Assembly (NCBI GenBank): GCA_040007395.1
Contig: JBDTVG010000007.1
Coordinates: 24,249-88,248 of the forward strand
Reading direction: 5' to 3'
DNA: 64,000 nt
DNA from: DATGFK01 sp040007395
GTDB taxonomy: Bacteria; Chloroflexota; Anaerolineae; Aggregatilineales; UBA2796
Shown here: in pieces, positions 34,484 to 43,570 of the stretch
Position numbering within the stretch: position 1 is the first letter of the stretch
How the letters are laid out: each line of letters opens with the position of its first letter
Program-made: the position numbers and the translations under genes
Notes under the pieces: generated by a model
Seen by the model: the letters and a program-made list of their open reading frames with translations, nothing else
Told to the model about the DNA's origin: nothing
Databases searched by the model: none

Positions 34484-35488
34484 TTGTCCCATAGATTGTC
34501 AGCAGTCGGCCTGCTAGGGTTATTCTTGCTTGCCGGGTGTAGTTTTTCGCGAGAATCCGGGCCACCGACGGTCATTGTGACTGTGCCGCTGGCTCCGACC
34601 AATACACTGGCTCCTATTTATACTTTTACTCCTAAGTTTACGGCGACTCAAGTGCCGACCAGCACGCCTATTCCGAGCATCACCCCGACACCGAGTAACA
34701 CGGTTCCGCCGCTGCCGGCAACTGCTACCGCGACGCTCTCGCCCACCGCGTCGATCATTGCGTCGGTCAATTTCACGAGTCCAACAGCCAATCTGCGATC
34801 CGGGCCGGGGCAAGCGTTCCCGATCATTATGGGCATCAAGGCGGGGACACGGATCATTGTGCTTGGCCTGAACAGCGATAAGGACTGGTACAACGTCCGG
34901 CTGGAAGATGGCAGCAAGGAAGGTTGGCTGGCCTCAACGCTGGTCACTGTCCCCAACCCCGAAGCCGTTGCTATCCTTTCAACTCTGGAACTGACCCGTC
35001 GCGCCGAGGTAACTGTCGCGCCCACTGCCGCCCCAGCAGGCACCGGAGAGGCGACCCTCTCTGCGCCGCGCAAACCCGGCTCACGGCTCAAGGGCGATGT
35101 ACTGGCCTACTGCGATAACAAGACCAACGGCGAACCGCGCAAAACGCTAACCTCCGGTACGCCAGTCACGATCTACTGGTCATGGTTTGCCAAAACGCCC
35201 GAACAGCTTGCCGACCATATCAATAGCGGCGAGTACACAGTACAGGTGGACGGTCAGACGCTCAAGGACTGGCGCAGCTTCAAGACTGATGTAGCCGTCC
35301 TCGCGAATGGCGATTATTTTGTATACTGGTATGTGCCGATTGGGAGTCCCCAACCCGGCGACCACACCGTTGACTTCAAGCTCACATGGAAACAACAGAT
35401 CACCGACGGCTATAAGAAGTTTGGCCCCGGTGGTGATGAGGAGTCCGAGAGTGGTACGTGTGCTTTTACGATAAAGTCTGGACAGTAA
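34484..35488 (+). CDS. SH3b-domain lipoprotein with Thr/Pro linker
   Basis: A 334-residue exported lipoprotein. GGAGG lies 6 nt before a TTG at 34484, giving MSHRLSAVGLLGLFLLAGCS, a lipobox with Cys at about 19; the longest frame (from 34421) has no such signal. A Thr/Pro-rich linker (about 30-85) follows, then a bacterial SH3 domain (ANLRSGPGQAFPIIMGIKAG...DWYNVRL...GWL, about 100-160). The C-terminal 130 residues form an unrecognised beta-rich domain. SH3b domains often bind cell-wall peptides. It is 20 bp before the 7TM-GAF gene and may form an operon with the next two genes. Confidence 0.8.
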   Translation: MSHRLSAVGLLGLFLLAGCSFSRESGPPTVIVTVPLAPTNTLAPIYTFTPKFTATQVPTSTPIPSITPTPSNTVPPLPATATATLSPTASIIASVNFTSPTANLRSGPGQAFPIIMGIKAGTRIIVLGLNSDKDWYNVRLEDGSKEGWLASTLVTVPNPEAVAILSTLELTRRAEVTVAPTAAPAGTGEATLSAPRKPGSRLKGDVLAYCDNKTNGEPRKTLTSGTPVTIYWSWFAKTPEQLADHINSGEYTVQVDGQTLKDWRSFKTDVAVLANGDYFVYWYVPIGSPQPGDHTVDFKLTWKQQITDGYKKFGPGGDEESESGTCAFTIKSGQ

Positions 35489-35507
35489 CGAGTTAGGGCA
35501 AGATCCA

Positions 35508-36710
35508 ATGAATCCGCTGCTGACCTTTGGTATTTTCATCGCCAACACGCTGGCACTGGCTATCGCGCTCAGTGTGGTGATTCTTGCCTTGTCGCAGCAT
35601 CCGGGCGATGCAGCCGGTCATGCTGTGACGCAATTTCTCGCAGTGGTAGTTTTTTACAATCTAACGGTGATCCTCTCGATGGCGGCGATGCTGTTCAATT
35701 TGCCGACCATTGTGATTAGGATTACGGTGAACCTGACCTTTCTCGGCTTTTCGCTGTGCGTGATTAGCGCCTTTTCGCTGATCGTGAGCCTCGCGGGCAT
35801 GATGAAGCAGGCGCTGCAAGTCATCGCACGGGCGGGAGTCGTCATGCTGGTTCTTATGCAGTGGCCCGTGTGGACAGGCAAACTTTTCCTGAACGATAAC
35901 CTGTATCAACTGATGATCCACTATGCGCCAGCGGGGATAGTTGGGGTGATAGCTGCGCTAGCCTATATCGGGCTGGCGCTGGCGGCTGCCATTGCCTATC
36001 GCCGTCGCATCGAACCATCCATTATCATCGGGATTATGCTCCTGCTGTGCGGTCAAATACTGGCGTTGGTTAGTCCCGTGATGCGCGAGATCGGGGTTGC
36101 GTCGATAGCGTCTGTCGCGGCAAGTATAATCCTTGGCTATCGGCTGGCGCGAATGCAACTGTTTAACCCCCTGCTGATGCATACAGCCCAGCTTGCCGCC
36201 TTGCGCGATGTTTCGCACACGATGATCGGTACGCAAGATCTCCAGACAGTGTTGAAATCTATCGCCCAACAAGCACGCCACATCCTGAACAGCGAGGTCG
36301 CCCTGATCCTTGTGCGTGGCAATGATTTTGAGCAAGAGAAAACGTTGGTCGTCGGCGCACAGGATGGCGGAACGGCGGATCTAGAAGGGCAGCATATCAC
36401 AGTGGGCGACAATCTGAGTGGGCGCGTGTTCACCCTCAAGCAGTCGATTCGCTTGCAAAACTATGCGGCATGGGAAGGCAATGCCTTCAACAAACCAAAT
36501 TTTCCATTGTATGCCACGATGAGTGTCCCTTTACTGTATGATGATCAAGTGGTGGGAGTCATCAATGTGAGCAGCTTGAAGTCTGGTCGGCAGTTCGCGG
36601 AACGCGATCAGGCCATGCTGGAAATGTTAGCGCCACAAGCCGCGGTGGCGATTGTCAACGCTCAACTTCGCCAACGGATCGTGGCGCTGCAACAAAAACC
36701 GACCACCTAA
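35508..36710 (+). CDS. Seven-TM membrane protein with C-terminal GAF domain
   Basis: A 400-residue protein. Residues about 5-220 hold seven hydrophobic segments, similar to 7TM sensory receptor modules. A linker with VSHTMIGTQDLQTVLKSIAQQA leads to a GAF domain (about 240-390) with LVGAQDG, GDNLSGRVF and ATMSVPLLYDDQVVGVINV. No kinase, cyclase or other output domain follows, so it would signal through a partner or by oligomerisation. AGGG lies 9 nt before the ATG. It stands between two exported-envelope genes. Confidence 0.82.
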   Translation: MNPLLTFGIFIANTLALAIALSVVILALSQHPGDAAGHAVTQFLAVVVFYNLTVILSMAAMLFNLPTIVIRITVNLTFLGFSLCVISAFSLIVSLAGMMKQALQVIARAGVVMLVLMQWPVWTGKLFLNDNLYQLMIHYAPAGIVGVIAALAYIGLALAAAIAYRRRIEPSIIIGIMLLLCGQILALVSPVMREIGVASIASVAASIILGYRLARMQLFNPLLMHTAQLAALRDVSHTMIGTQDLQTVLKSIAQQARHILNSEVALILVRGNDFEQEKTLVVGAQDGGTADLEGQHITVGDNLSGRVFTLKQSIRLQNYAAWEGNAFNKPNFPLYATMSVPLLYDDQVVGVINVSSLKSGRQFAERDQAMLEMLAPQAAVAIVNAQLRQRIVALQQKPTT

Positions 36711-36787
36711 CGGACTGCATCGCCCAACGCATCGATTACACGAATGTGCTTGAATGACCGCCTGACTCATCGATAAGGAATGTCCAG

Positions 36788-38455
36788 ATGTCCCAAAGTG
36801 AAGTTGAACGCCTGCTGGATGATCTTGAGACTGCCGTCGATCCGAAGGATCGGCGTAAGGCTGCCCAACGGCTCGGTGTGCTAGGCAATCCAGAAACCAT
36901 CGCCGGACTGGTTATCGCCTATAACAACGATTCGGATGTTGGCGTGAAACGGGCTGCCGAAAAAGCGCTGCGAGTCTTCCGACGCATGGAGCAGAAAATG
37001 AACGGCATTGCTGTCGATGATGACGACAGTAAGGCCGCCGATAGCCCCGACCTTGTGCCGTTGTTGACGCGGGCGCGAATTATTCTGGTGGTGGTGCTGG
37101 TCATCACCTTTTTCATCAATGGCATAATTTTGATCGGCAGGGCAATCCCGCCGCCTGCTTCACCCACGCCGACTCCGCCTGTCGTGACTGCCCGCAATGA
37201 GATTGTCGATGCGTTTAACAAGCGGCTAAACGATGCTCGCGCCGAAACTGCCGCACTCCGCCAGTTGTTTAGCGGCGTTCAGGGGTTGGGGATGCAAGGC
37301 GTGAAGCAGGAACAGTGTCAGCAGCTTGCCGCCAGCCAACTCGATAAACTTGACCTGCTGCCTGTTGACCGAGATACCTATCCCGATCTGAATTCGGTCA
37401 ACGACCTGATCAACATTGCGGCGCAGAAAATAGTGGTGATGCGGAATACCTACGCATTGTTGTGTGCCACCAAGGATCAAAAGCAGTTCGATGATGCCAT
37501 TAACGCGCAGGGCGGCGGCGCGGCACTCGTCTCCCGCCTAGATGCCATTACCAATCAAGATATTTTGGCTGCCAATACCGCCCTAAAAGCGGCTATCGAC
37601 AAGCCCGGACCAACAGTGGGGCCAACGTATACGCTTGTGCCAACAGCGACCCCGACGTTATACACTAACACACCCATTCCTAGCGCCACCCTGCCACCGA
37701 CTAAAACACCTGCTGTCACTAGTACGTCCAATGCTCCGGCGGCGACAGCGGCAGCAACCGGGCCAGCCACGCAAGCCACCACTTATACCTTCACCGGTCT
37801 GGGACTAGATAAGCTGGCGCAGTATAAATATGCGGTTAAGGGCAGTTCTAGCCTAACGACCACCGCCAACAAGATACTGCGGGGCAGTCTGACAATGCAC
37901 GTCGCCCGTCAAAAAGATCCCGTCGTGGCTGAGTACAACGTAAGCATCAACGAAGGCAGCCCGACAACCCCGCTGTTTAATCTGCCGACGCTCACCGTAG
38001 CCGGGGATTCTACGTATGTCGTGGTGGAAAGCGTACTGTACGAAACAGGGAGTGTCCTCACTGCTGCCAAATTCAAGGGAAGCTGCCGTGCGACTCAGGC
38101 AACAGCAACGAGTATCGGCAAGTTACAAGACATCACCTTGAGTGAACTCAGTGGAATCACGTTCACGGCGCAAGGCGACATTTCAACTGTTAACAACGTC
38201 AAGGCCGCGCACTACTCCGCTACCCAAAATATTGGAGATAACAAAGAACTGGTGCAGACCATCGACGTGTATGTGTCGGTAGACAAGCAGATCCCGGTAC
38301 AGGTCACTATCAGCCGGACGCTTGATCCCAAAGTCAAAGTTAAAGGTGGGCTAAAGGACTACTCGTTCTCACTCACCTACGATTTGACCAGTCAAGGGGA
38401 AGAAGCATTGAATATATTGATGCCGCTAGCGTGCGATGGCGTTCCGGTGAAATAG
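36788..38455 (+). CDS. HEAT-repeat, single-TM protein with exported Thr/Pro-rich region
   Basis: A 555-residue protein of unknown function. The first 70 residues look like HEAT repeats (DPKDRRKAAQRLGVLGNPETI, VGVKRAAEKAL). One membrane segment follows near 98-118 (ILVVVLVITFFINGIILIG). After it comes a mainly helical part with a Thr/Pro-rich stretch near 275-325 (TPTLYTNTPIPSATLPPT) and a C-terminal beta-rich domain resembling LppX/LprAFG-like lipid carriers only in length. AAGGA lies 8 nt upstream. It follows the GAF gene by 77 bp and is closed by a hairpin. Topology suggests a cytosolic scaffold head and an outer sensor or binding tail. Confidence 0.7.
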   Translation: MSQSEVERLLDDLETAVDPKDRRKAAQRLGVLGNPETIAGLVIAYNNDSDVGVKRAAEKALRVFRRMEQKMNGIAVDDDDSKAADSPDLVPLLTRARIILVVVLVITFFINGIILIGRAIPPPASPTPTPPVVTARNEIVDAFNKRLNDARAETAALRQLFSGVQGLGMQGVKQEQCQQLAASQLDKLDLLPVDRDTYPDLNSVNDLINIAAQKIVVMRNTYALLCATKDQKQFDDAINAQGGGAALVSRLDAITNQDILAANTALKAAIDKPGPTVGPTYTLVPTATPTLYTNTPIPSATLPPTKTPAVTSTSNAPAATAAATGPATQATTYTFTGLGLDKLAQYKYAVKGSSSLTTTANKILRGSLTMHVARQKDPVVAEYNVSINEGSPTTPLFNLPTLTVAGDSTYVVVESVLYETGSVLTAAKFKGSCRATQATATSIGKLQDITLSELSGITFTAQGDISTVNNVKAAHYSATQNIGDNKELVQTIDVYVSVDKQIPVQVTISRTLDPKVKVKGGLKDYSFSLTYDLTSQGEEALNILMPLACDGVPVK

Positions 38456-38464
38456 CTCCTATCC

Positions 38465-38499
38465 GTAAATCACTCGCTATGCAGTAGCGAGTGATTTAC
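38465..38499 (+). terminator. Hairpin after the HEAT-TM gene
   Basis: GTAAATCACTCGCTA and TAGCGAGTGATTTAC make a perfect 15-bp stem with a TGCAG loop, 9 nt after the stop. There is no T-tract, so it may act as an RNA-stability element. Confidence 0.6.
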
Positions 38500-38717
38500 A
38501 GGAACCGTTAATCCCGTTGAATTGATCTAAATTTCCTCGATCAACCCGAAGGTTCTGTTGTAATTGCCGCTATTATGGTGAGCATACTAAAGGGTTTGAA
38601 TTTTCGCTATTCGGCAGAGCAAACAGAACGAACGATTTGATTGCCCCACTGATTGCAATTGCGATTTATTCAACCCAAAACAGCTTTCGCCTGCGATTCA
38701 AAAGATAGGCAAAAACG

Positions 38718-39479
38718 ATGCTGCCAAAAACACATAACTCTACAACAGAGGTATCTTCTCAGTCTAAAAAATCAAACGGGTACTCGGTAAGTCAAGGTGG
38801 ACTCCGCACATCGGGATTATTAGGGAAGTGGCCTCTGCTGGGTTTGATAATGTTTTTATTGGGTATTGGGCTGTTTAGTGTATTGGCAATTAACCTACAA
38901 GCTCATGGTCCGCTTATTCAAACCGATATACAGATCTCCAATGATGTTCACACGTTTGCCTTACAAAGTTCGCCTTTCACACGCACAGTGATCGGCTTTG
39001 GCTTCTATTTTGGCGAACACTTTATTTTAGTGATTGGGGCGCTATTGGCGCTTTACTTTCTGTATAAGCGATTTTGGCCCGAACTGAGCATGGTCGTGAT
39101 TGCTTGGCTTGGCGAAGGGGGAATTTGGCTTAGGCTCGCAGAGTATTTCAACCGCACACGGCCTATCTTCGACATAGCCATCGCGCCGCAAGTGCCGGGG
39201 CCGGGTTTCCCAAGTGGGCATAGTTTCAGTGCTGTGATGTGTTACGGCCTGCTTGCTTACCTGCTTGTGCCGAAAATGCCCTCGCGCTTTGGCAAAGCCG
39301 TCGTAATTGTGGTAGCGCTGCTGATCATCTTGTATATTGGATTTAGCCGCATTTTCGTGGGGGATCACTATCCAATCGATGTGTTGGCTGGCTACGCGCT
39401 TGGGGTGGCTTGGAGCGCGTTGGTGTATACATTAGTCGAGCTAATCTCCCAACGCAGGAAGAAACCCAAAGCAAGTTGA
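38718..39479 (+). CDS. PAP2-family membrane phosphatase
   Basis: A 253-residue integral membrane phosphatase. The three PAP2 motifs are present: a KxxxxxxRP-like RLAEYFNRTRP (near 141), PSGHSFSA (near 164) and SRIFVGDHYPIDVLAGY (near 210), so His and Arg/Asp of the active site are in place. Five or six hydrophobic segments flank them. Members dephosphorylate phosphatidic acid, phosphatidylglycerophosphate or undecaprenyl diphosphate; the last would link it to wall synthesis, but this is not decided by the sequence. It stands alone, with weak start signals. Confidence 0.88.
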   Translation: MLPKTHNSTTEVSSQSKKSNGYSVSQGGLRTSGLLGKWPLLGLIMFLLGIGLFSVLAINLQAHGPLIQTDIQISNDVHTFALQSSPFTRTVIGFGFYFGEHFILVIGALLALYFLYKRFWPELSMVVIAWLGEGGIWLRLAEYFNRTRPIFDIAIAPQVPGPGFPSGHSFSAVMCYGLLAYLLVPKMPSRFGKAVVIVVALLIILYIGFSRIFVGDHYPIDVLAGYALGVAWSALVYTLVELISQRRKKPKAS

Positions 39480-39624
39480 CAATCGTTCGCATACTTGATG
39501 ATATTGACGGGCTACTTTAACGATACATTGGGCTAGTCGTGTGTGGGCAAAAGCGAAGTGTGTTAACTCAAAATTTTGCGCTAGCGAACACAGCGTTAAG
39601 GCTTTATGCTTCTGATTAGGTTAT

Positions 39625-39653
39625 AAAGTATGATACTTTCGGCAAAATTGCCG
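39625..39653 (+). promoter_or_regulatory. Two adjacent palindromes upstream of the HU gene
   Basis: AAAGTAT-G-ATACTTT (39625-39639) and CGGCAA-AA-TTGCCG (39640-39653) are contiguous and perfect. They lie about 115-140 nt before the HU start and could be operators. No consensus promoter was identified with confidence. Confidence 0.35.
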
Positions 39654-39766
39654 TGTGGATTTGTTTGGACATGCTAACTACGCCCGAATCGGCCTAGCGT
39701 GACCTGTCGCATCGAATACAATACGTTTCATCCGATACCTAAGCGCTCGCTTAAACGAGGTGGAGT

Positions 39767-40147
39767 ATGAAGAAGAGTGAATTCATCGCGGCAGTGGCAA
39801 AAGAGGCTGGTATTACCCGTGTCGAAGCCGACAAGGTAGTCAATACTGCGCTCACTGTCATTAGCAAGGTTCTCAAAGACGGGGACAAAGTTACGCTCAC
39901 GGGTTTTGGAACCTTTGAGGTGCGCGAACGCGCTGCACGGGCTGGGATGAATATCCGCACGAAGGAAAAAATCCGCATCCCTGCCTCAAAGCGGCCTGTC
40001 TTCAGCGCCGGAGCCGTGCTGCGTAGCGCCATCACTGGCAAAAAGCCAACCAGCAAGGCTGTCAAAGTTGCCGTAAAACCAGCCGCCAAAGCGGAAAGCA
40101 AACCTGCCGCCAAACCTGCTAAAAACGGCAAAGTGACCAAGAAATAA
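39767..40147 (+). CDS. hup: HU-family DNA-binding protein with Lys/Ala-rich tail
   Basis: A 126-residue nucleoid protein. Residues 1-90 are the HU fold: MKKSEFIAAVAKEAGITR, KVTLTGFGTFEVRERAAR, GMNIRTKEKI and IPASKRPVFSAG with the intercalating Pro in the beta-arm. Residues 91-126 form a lysine/alanine/proline tail with repeated KPAAK motifs, like the tail of mycobacterial HupB and histone H1. Standard HU has about 90 residues. The tail should increase DNA compaction. GGTGGAG is near the ATG. A palindromic terminator follows. Confidence 0.93.
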   Translation: MKKSEFIAAVAKEAGITRVEADKVVNTALTVISKVLKDGDKVTLTGFGTFEVRERAARAGMNIRTKEKIRIPASKRPVFSAGAVLRSAITGKKPTSKAVKVAVKPAAKAESKPAAKPAKNGKVTKK

Positions 40148-40173
40148 CGCGGGCCATTCGGATCGGAACAGTG

Positions 40174-40207
40174 AAGCGGCGACTCATATGAGTCGCCGCT
40201 TTGTTAT
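40174..40207. terminator. Bidirectional terminator after HU
   Basis: AAGCGGCGACTCAT and ATGAGTCGCCGCTT form a perfect 28-bp palindrome followed by TGTTAT. It separates HU from the convergent MFS gene. Confidence 0.75.
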
Positions 40208-40237
40208 CCAGTACGATTCGTATGAGCCTACAACCCA

Positions 40238-41498
40238 TCAGACTAATGGATTTATCTCGGTTCGTGGCATAGTCGTTATGGTACGTCCCAAAAGCGTCAG
40301 AGCCACAATCCCGGCGAATAGGTATCCTAACCCATCGGCTGTCAGCAATAAGATGAGATTAACCCGCTCCCCAAGTACACCGGCAATAACTGCGCCCACG
40401 AGCATGAGTAACGCTGAAACCGCACTTAATGCGCCGAACACACGACCTCGATAGGCATCCTTCGTCAAGGTTTGGATCAATGTGGTTCGGCCTGCAAACA
40501 CACCGACGCTGGGTATGCCCACCAGACCGATAAACAGAAGGCCCAGTCCAATACCAGACACCCACAAGGGGTAGTAGAACAAGGCGAGGTCAAGGATACC
40601 AAAACTGATCGCGCAGATCCCGATCAAACGGTAAGCGGGTATCGTTCGCGCGATACGCACAATAAAGATGCTACCAATAATGCCGCCAATGGCTTGCGAA
40701 GCCATCAGCAAGCCGAAATCAATCTCGGTACCGTGCATAATCCTTGCAACAAACGGAACAATCAGGGTACCAAAGAACCCTTCGGCAATCATGATGAACG
40801 CAGTAATGACAAACAGAATCACGAGTGAGGGCGTAGCCAATACAACATGCAGGCCATCGTTCCATTCTCGCCCAACATTCCCGACGGAAGACAGAACGTT
40901 TACCTCAGCAGATTGGGTCTGCCTAAGCGGTTTACGGTAATGGATCAGCGCAATCAATCCGGCAGCAATCAAAAACGAGGCTGTGTCGATCAGGGTTATA
41001 TTGCTCAGGCCAGTCAGTCCCACCAAGATACCCGCCAACACGGGGCCAAGCAGCCGCGCCAGATTACTGTTCAAGGCACTCAGTGAATTTGGCCGAAGCA
41101 AGGTCTTTCTCATCAACGAGCAGGGGCAGCAACGCGCTTTCTGCTGGCGTGAAAAACTGTGAAATGGTTGATGTTGTAAATAGAACTACGTAGACTATCC
41201 AAACTTGGTCTATCGAATGCACAGTGAGCAGCGGGAGCAGTACACCAGCTTGGAGCAAATTCGTGATAATCATGGTGCGCTTGCGATCCCAACGGTCAAC
41301 GAAAACGCCCGCAATCGACCCAAATAACAGCCCCGGCAAAACCCCTGCCACAAACATCGCACTAGTCGCCAGAGTCGATCCGGTCAGTTTGAATACATAT
41401 AGGGGTAAACCGATCCGCAGTACCCAATCACCAAGCATGGAGATAAGACCAGCGAACCACAGTAATGAGAAATCTCGATGGCGTAAAATAGCCATCAT
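40238..41498 (-). pseudogene. MFS exporter (MFS_3/EntS-like), broken by a one-base frameshift
   Basis: Two overlapping frames on the minus strand make one 12-TM major facilitator. The N-terminal frame (41498 to 41064) begins MMAILRHRDFSLLWFAGL and has the MFS loop GVFVDRWDRKR. It ends soon after VDEKDLASA with KFTECLEQ. The C-terminal frame continues with NSLSALNSNLARLLGPVLAG. Removing one A (plus strand T, 41088-41090) restores DLASANSLSALNSN and gives a 419-residue protein; the total span of 1261 nt is one base over a multiple of three. Either the gene is inactivated or the base is a sequencing error in a short homopolymer. The homologous family exports siderophores or drugs. Confidence 0.85.
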
Positions 41499-41644
41499 GG
41501 CGTAGTCACTTTAATTAGCAAGTTAGTCCGACTTCTTCCGGCAAACAATAGAACTGCTCAAACTCAAATTCGGAATATTGAATCTGAGCCTGAGCAGTTA
41601 TTTATGGTTAATGATACCAGCAAACTGATTATTGCTGTACCGCT

Positions 41645-41941
41645 TTAATTGGTGGGCAGTTGATCCTGATATAGCCCCTGTCGGAAGCGGCGAGCCTCAG
41701 CCTTGCCTTCCTGAATCGAGTCGTCGATGCTATCGCCTTCGACGCGCCGCCGTGCATCGGTCGCCACGTGTTCGATATTCTCACGGATTTCGGCGGCTTG
41801 GTGGTTGATCTCGTGGCGGGTTTCCTTGCCACTGCGCGGCGCAAACCACAACGCTGCAATCGCCCCCGCCAGACTACCCAGCAACGCCCCAATCACAAAC
41901 GTGCCTAGATCGTCGTTGTTTTGTGGTTTAGGCTTTGCCAT
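41645..41941 (-). CDS. YtxH-domain small membrane protein
   Basis: A 98-residue protein. Residues 12-40 hold the YtxH pattern FVIGALLGSLAGAIAALWFAPRSGKETR, a glycine-rich membrane helix followed by the APxSGxE motif. A charged helical tail follows. YtxH-like proteins are stress-associated in Bacillus and otherwise uncharacterised. Its ATG directly abuts the stop of the upstream gene, so translation is coupled. It is last in a three-gene run of small membrane proteins. Confidence 0.85.
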   Translation of the reverse strand: MAKPKPQNNDDLGTFVIGALLGSLAGAIAALWFAPRSGKETRHEINHQAAEIRENIEHVATDARRRVEGDSIDDSIQEGKAEARRFRQGLYQDQLPTN

Positions 41942-42433
41942 CTACTTCCCCTTGTGCCCCTTATTAGATCCATTCGTGCCAACGTTGCGCCGAATCATCG
42001 AAATTTCGCTGAGGAACGCCCGCGCCCCCGAAAAGGCTGCCGCTACCTTGATTACAGGGGTTGTCACATTCCGGCTGACAAACTCGGTTGTGCCGCGAAC
42101 TGTTGTCAAGGTCTGGTGCGCCTCATCGATCAACGGCTTGATCTCGTTCCGCAACAGATTGATTAGTGCCGTCAGTTGCAAGATCAACACGACGAGCGCC
42201 ACACTGACAAGGATACCTTGCAACGCCAGCACAATGATAAAGAAGTCGCGCAGTGTTCGGAAGGTATTGTCGTCTCTTTGCGACCCAGTCATACCGCCGA
42301 CAACTGCGATCACCCATGCAAGTACGATAACGATGCCTAGCACCGCCAACGCGATAATAATCCCCCGTACCATACTGGGAGTAGTTTTAGTCTCCGGCGA
42401 CTCACTGGTTTCTACGATAGGTCGATCACTCAT
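41942..42433 (-). CDS. Two-TM hypothetical protein, DUF948-like layout
   Basis: A 163-residue protein not assigned to a family with certainty. Two hydrophobic segments lie near 22-47 (GIIIALAVLGIVIVLAWVIA) and 67-95 (FIIVLALQGILVSVALVVLI), followed by a helical tail with INLLRNEIKPLIDEAHQTLTTVRGTTEFVS. That tail resembles the DUF948 helix (periodic Ala/Thr/Val). DUF948 and YtxH genes are often neighbours in bacteria, and here the YtxH gene follows with no gap. Confidence 0.65.
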   Translation of the reverse strand: MSDRPIVETSESPETKTTPSMVRGIIIALAVLGIVIVLAWVIAVVGGMTGSQRDDNTFRTLRDFFIIVLALQGILVSVALVVLILQLTALINLLRNEIKPLIDEAHQTLTTVRGTTEFVSRNVTTPVIKVAAAFSGARAFLSEISMIRRNVGTNGSNKGHKGK

Positions 42434-42458
42434 TTATCATCTCACCCCTTCACACCCA

Positions 42459-42734
42459 CTATCCATTGCGCCGCGTTGCCTGATTAACGGTTAAAAACCG
42501 CGCTACAAGCAACGCCAACCAAGCGCCCAACGTTGCCGAAAAAACATGCAAAGGCCCAATGCTCATCACGTCTACACCGAACAGCACCCCAAAGATATGC
42601 CCCAACGTGAAGCCGAGCCACCCTGCCAGCAGGAACAGCGCTAGCCGCCGTGCATCGCCGCCCAACAGGAAGTGAAAAGCTGCACCATACAGAGTCGCCA
42701 GAATAAAGCCAAAAGTTACCGAAGGACTGGGCAT
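42459..42734 (-). CDS. Small three-TM hypothetical membrane protein
   Basis: A 91-residue, largely hydrophobic protein with three predicted segments (FGFILATLYGAAFHFLL, LALFLLAGWLGFTLGHIFG, VFSATLGAWLALLVARFL). No family was recognised. It lies 25 bp upstream of the two-TM gene and on the same strand, so it probably begins this small membrane-protein operon. Confidence 0.65.
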   Translation of the reverse strand: MPSPSVTFGFILATLYGAAFHFLLGGDARRLALFLLAGWLGFTLGHIFGVLFGVDVMSIGPLHVFSATLGAWLALLVARFLTVNQATRRNG

Positions 42735-42857
42735 AAGTGCTGAATATACCTATCAAATCACGATCTGAACCGTGCAGGATAACGCAGTTTAATGTATCAT
42801 ACTCTGGTTTGTGAGTGCAAACATTGTCAGCTTTTATTGAGGATCGAATAACCGTTC

Positions 42858-43535
42858 GTGCTTGTCCCACATCTTCTTTTGGCACACATGCTCGCTGACT
42901 ATACATTGCAAACAAACTGGCTGATTGTGCGGAAAGGGCAATCGTGGGATGGTTTGGCACTGCATGGCTTCATGGTCTTTTTGATGGCCGTGATGGTGCT
43001 GCCGGGGTATCTCTCCGTGTTGTTGGGGCCGCTGGTCGTGTTGGCGTTGGTGCATACGTTTCAGGATTGGGTGAAAATCTATACTGGCCCGCGCATCAAG
43101 ATCCACCCGTTCATCCCGTATATGATCGACCAATTCTTGCACATCACAGCCATTCTCATTTTGCAAGGGCTGGTCGGACACCTGATGCAGCCACCGCCGA
43201 GTCAGGTGGAACAGTTGGTGATGGCGACAGGAGCCGTAAGTATTTCGGTGACGCGCTTTTACGATGTAACGTGGTGGGCAAACTGGTTAGAAATGATCCC
43301 GTTTATGAATCGCTGGCAGGTCTGGGGTTATGCGGAACGGCTGGCGATGGTCGCACTGACGGCAATTGGGTTGTTTTTTCTGGCTCCGCTGTGCATCGTG
43401 CCGCGCCTGTGGTATGCCCAACGCTACGATACGGCGATCTGGTTGCAGCCTCACGGCAAGCTAGAAATCCCGATTGGTATTTTGTTCAGCATTGGGTTAG
43501 GTTTGGTACTGCGAGCGATGCTGCTCGCATTATGA
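42858..43535 (+). CDS. DUF3307-family membrane protein
   Basis: A 225-residue membrane protein with a GTG start. The first part, LLLAHMLADYTLQTNWLI, contains the HxxxDFxLQ-like motif of DUF3307, followed by LHGFMVFLMAVMVL and HTFQDWVKI. About six hydrophobic stretches are visible. Function of the family is unknown. It faces away from the small membrane-protein run, and an SRPBCC gene follows on the same strand by 35 bp. Confidence 0.75.
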   Translation: MLVPHLLLAHMLADYTLQTNWLIVRKGQSWDGLALHGFMVFLMAVMVLPGYLSVLLGPLVVLALVHTFQDWVKIYTGPRIKIHPFIPYMIDQFLHITAILILQGLVGHLMQPPPSQVEQLVMATGAVSISVTRFYDVTWWANWLEMIPFMNRWQVWGYAERLAMVALTAIGLFFLAPLCIVPRLWYAQRYDTAIWLQPHGKLEIPIGILFSIGLGLVLRAMLLAL

Positions 43536-43570
43536 GATGTATTCTTTTCAGTGAATAAGGACGACGAACC

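Noticed and set aside
41064..41116. Programmed frameshift in the MFS gene
   Set aside because: No slippery heptamer such as A6G or a downstream stimulatory structure was seen; mutation or sequencing error is simpler.
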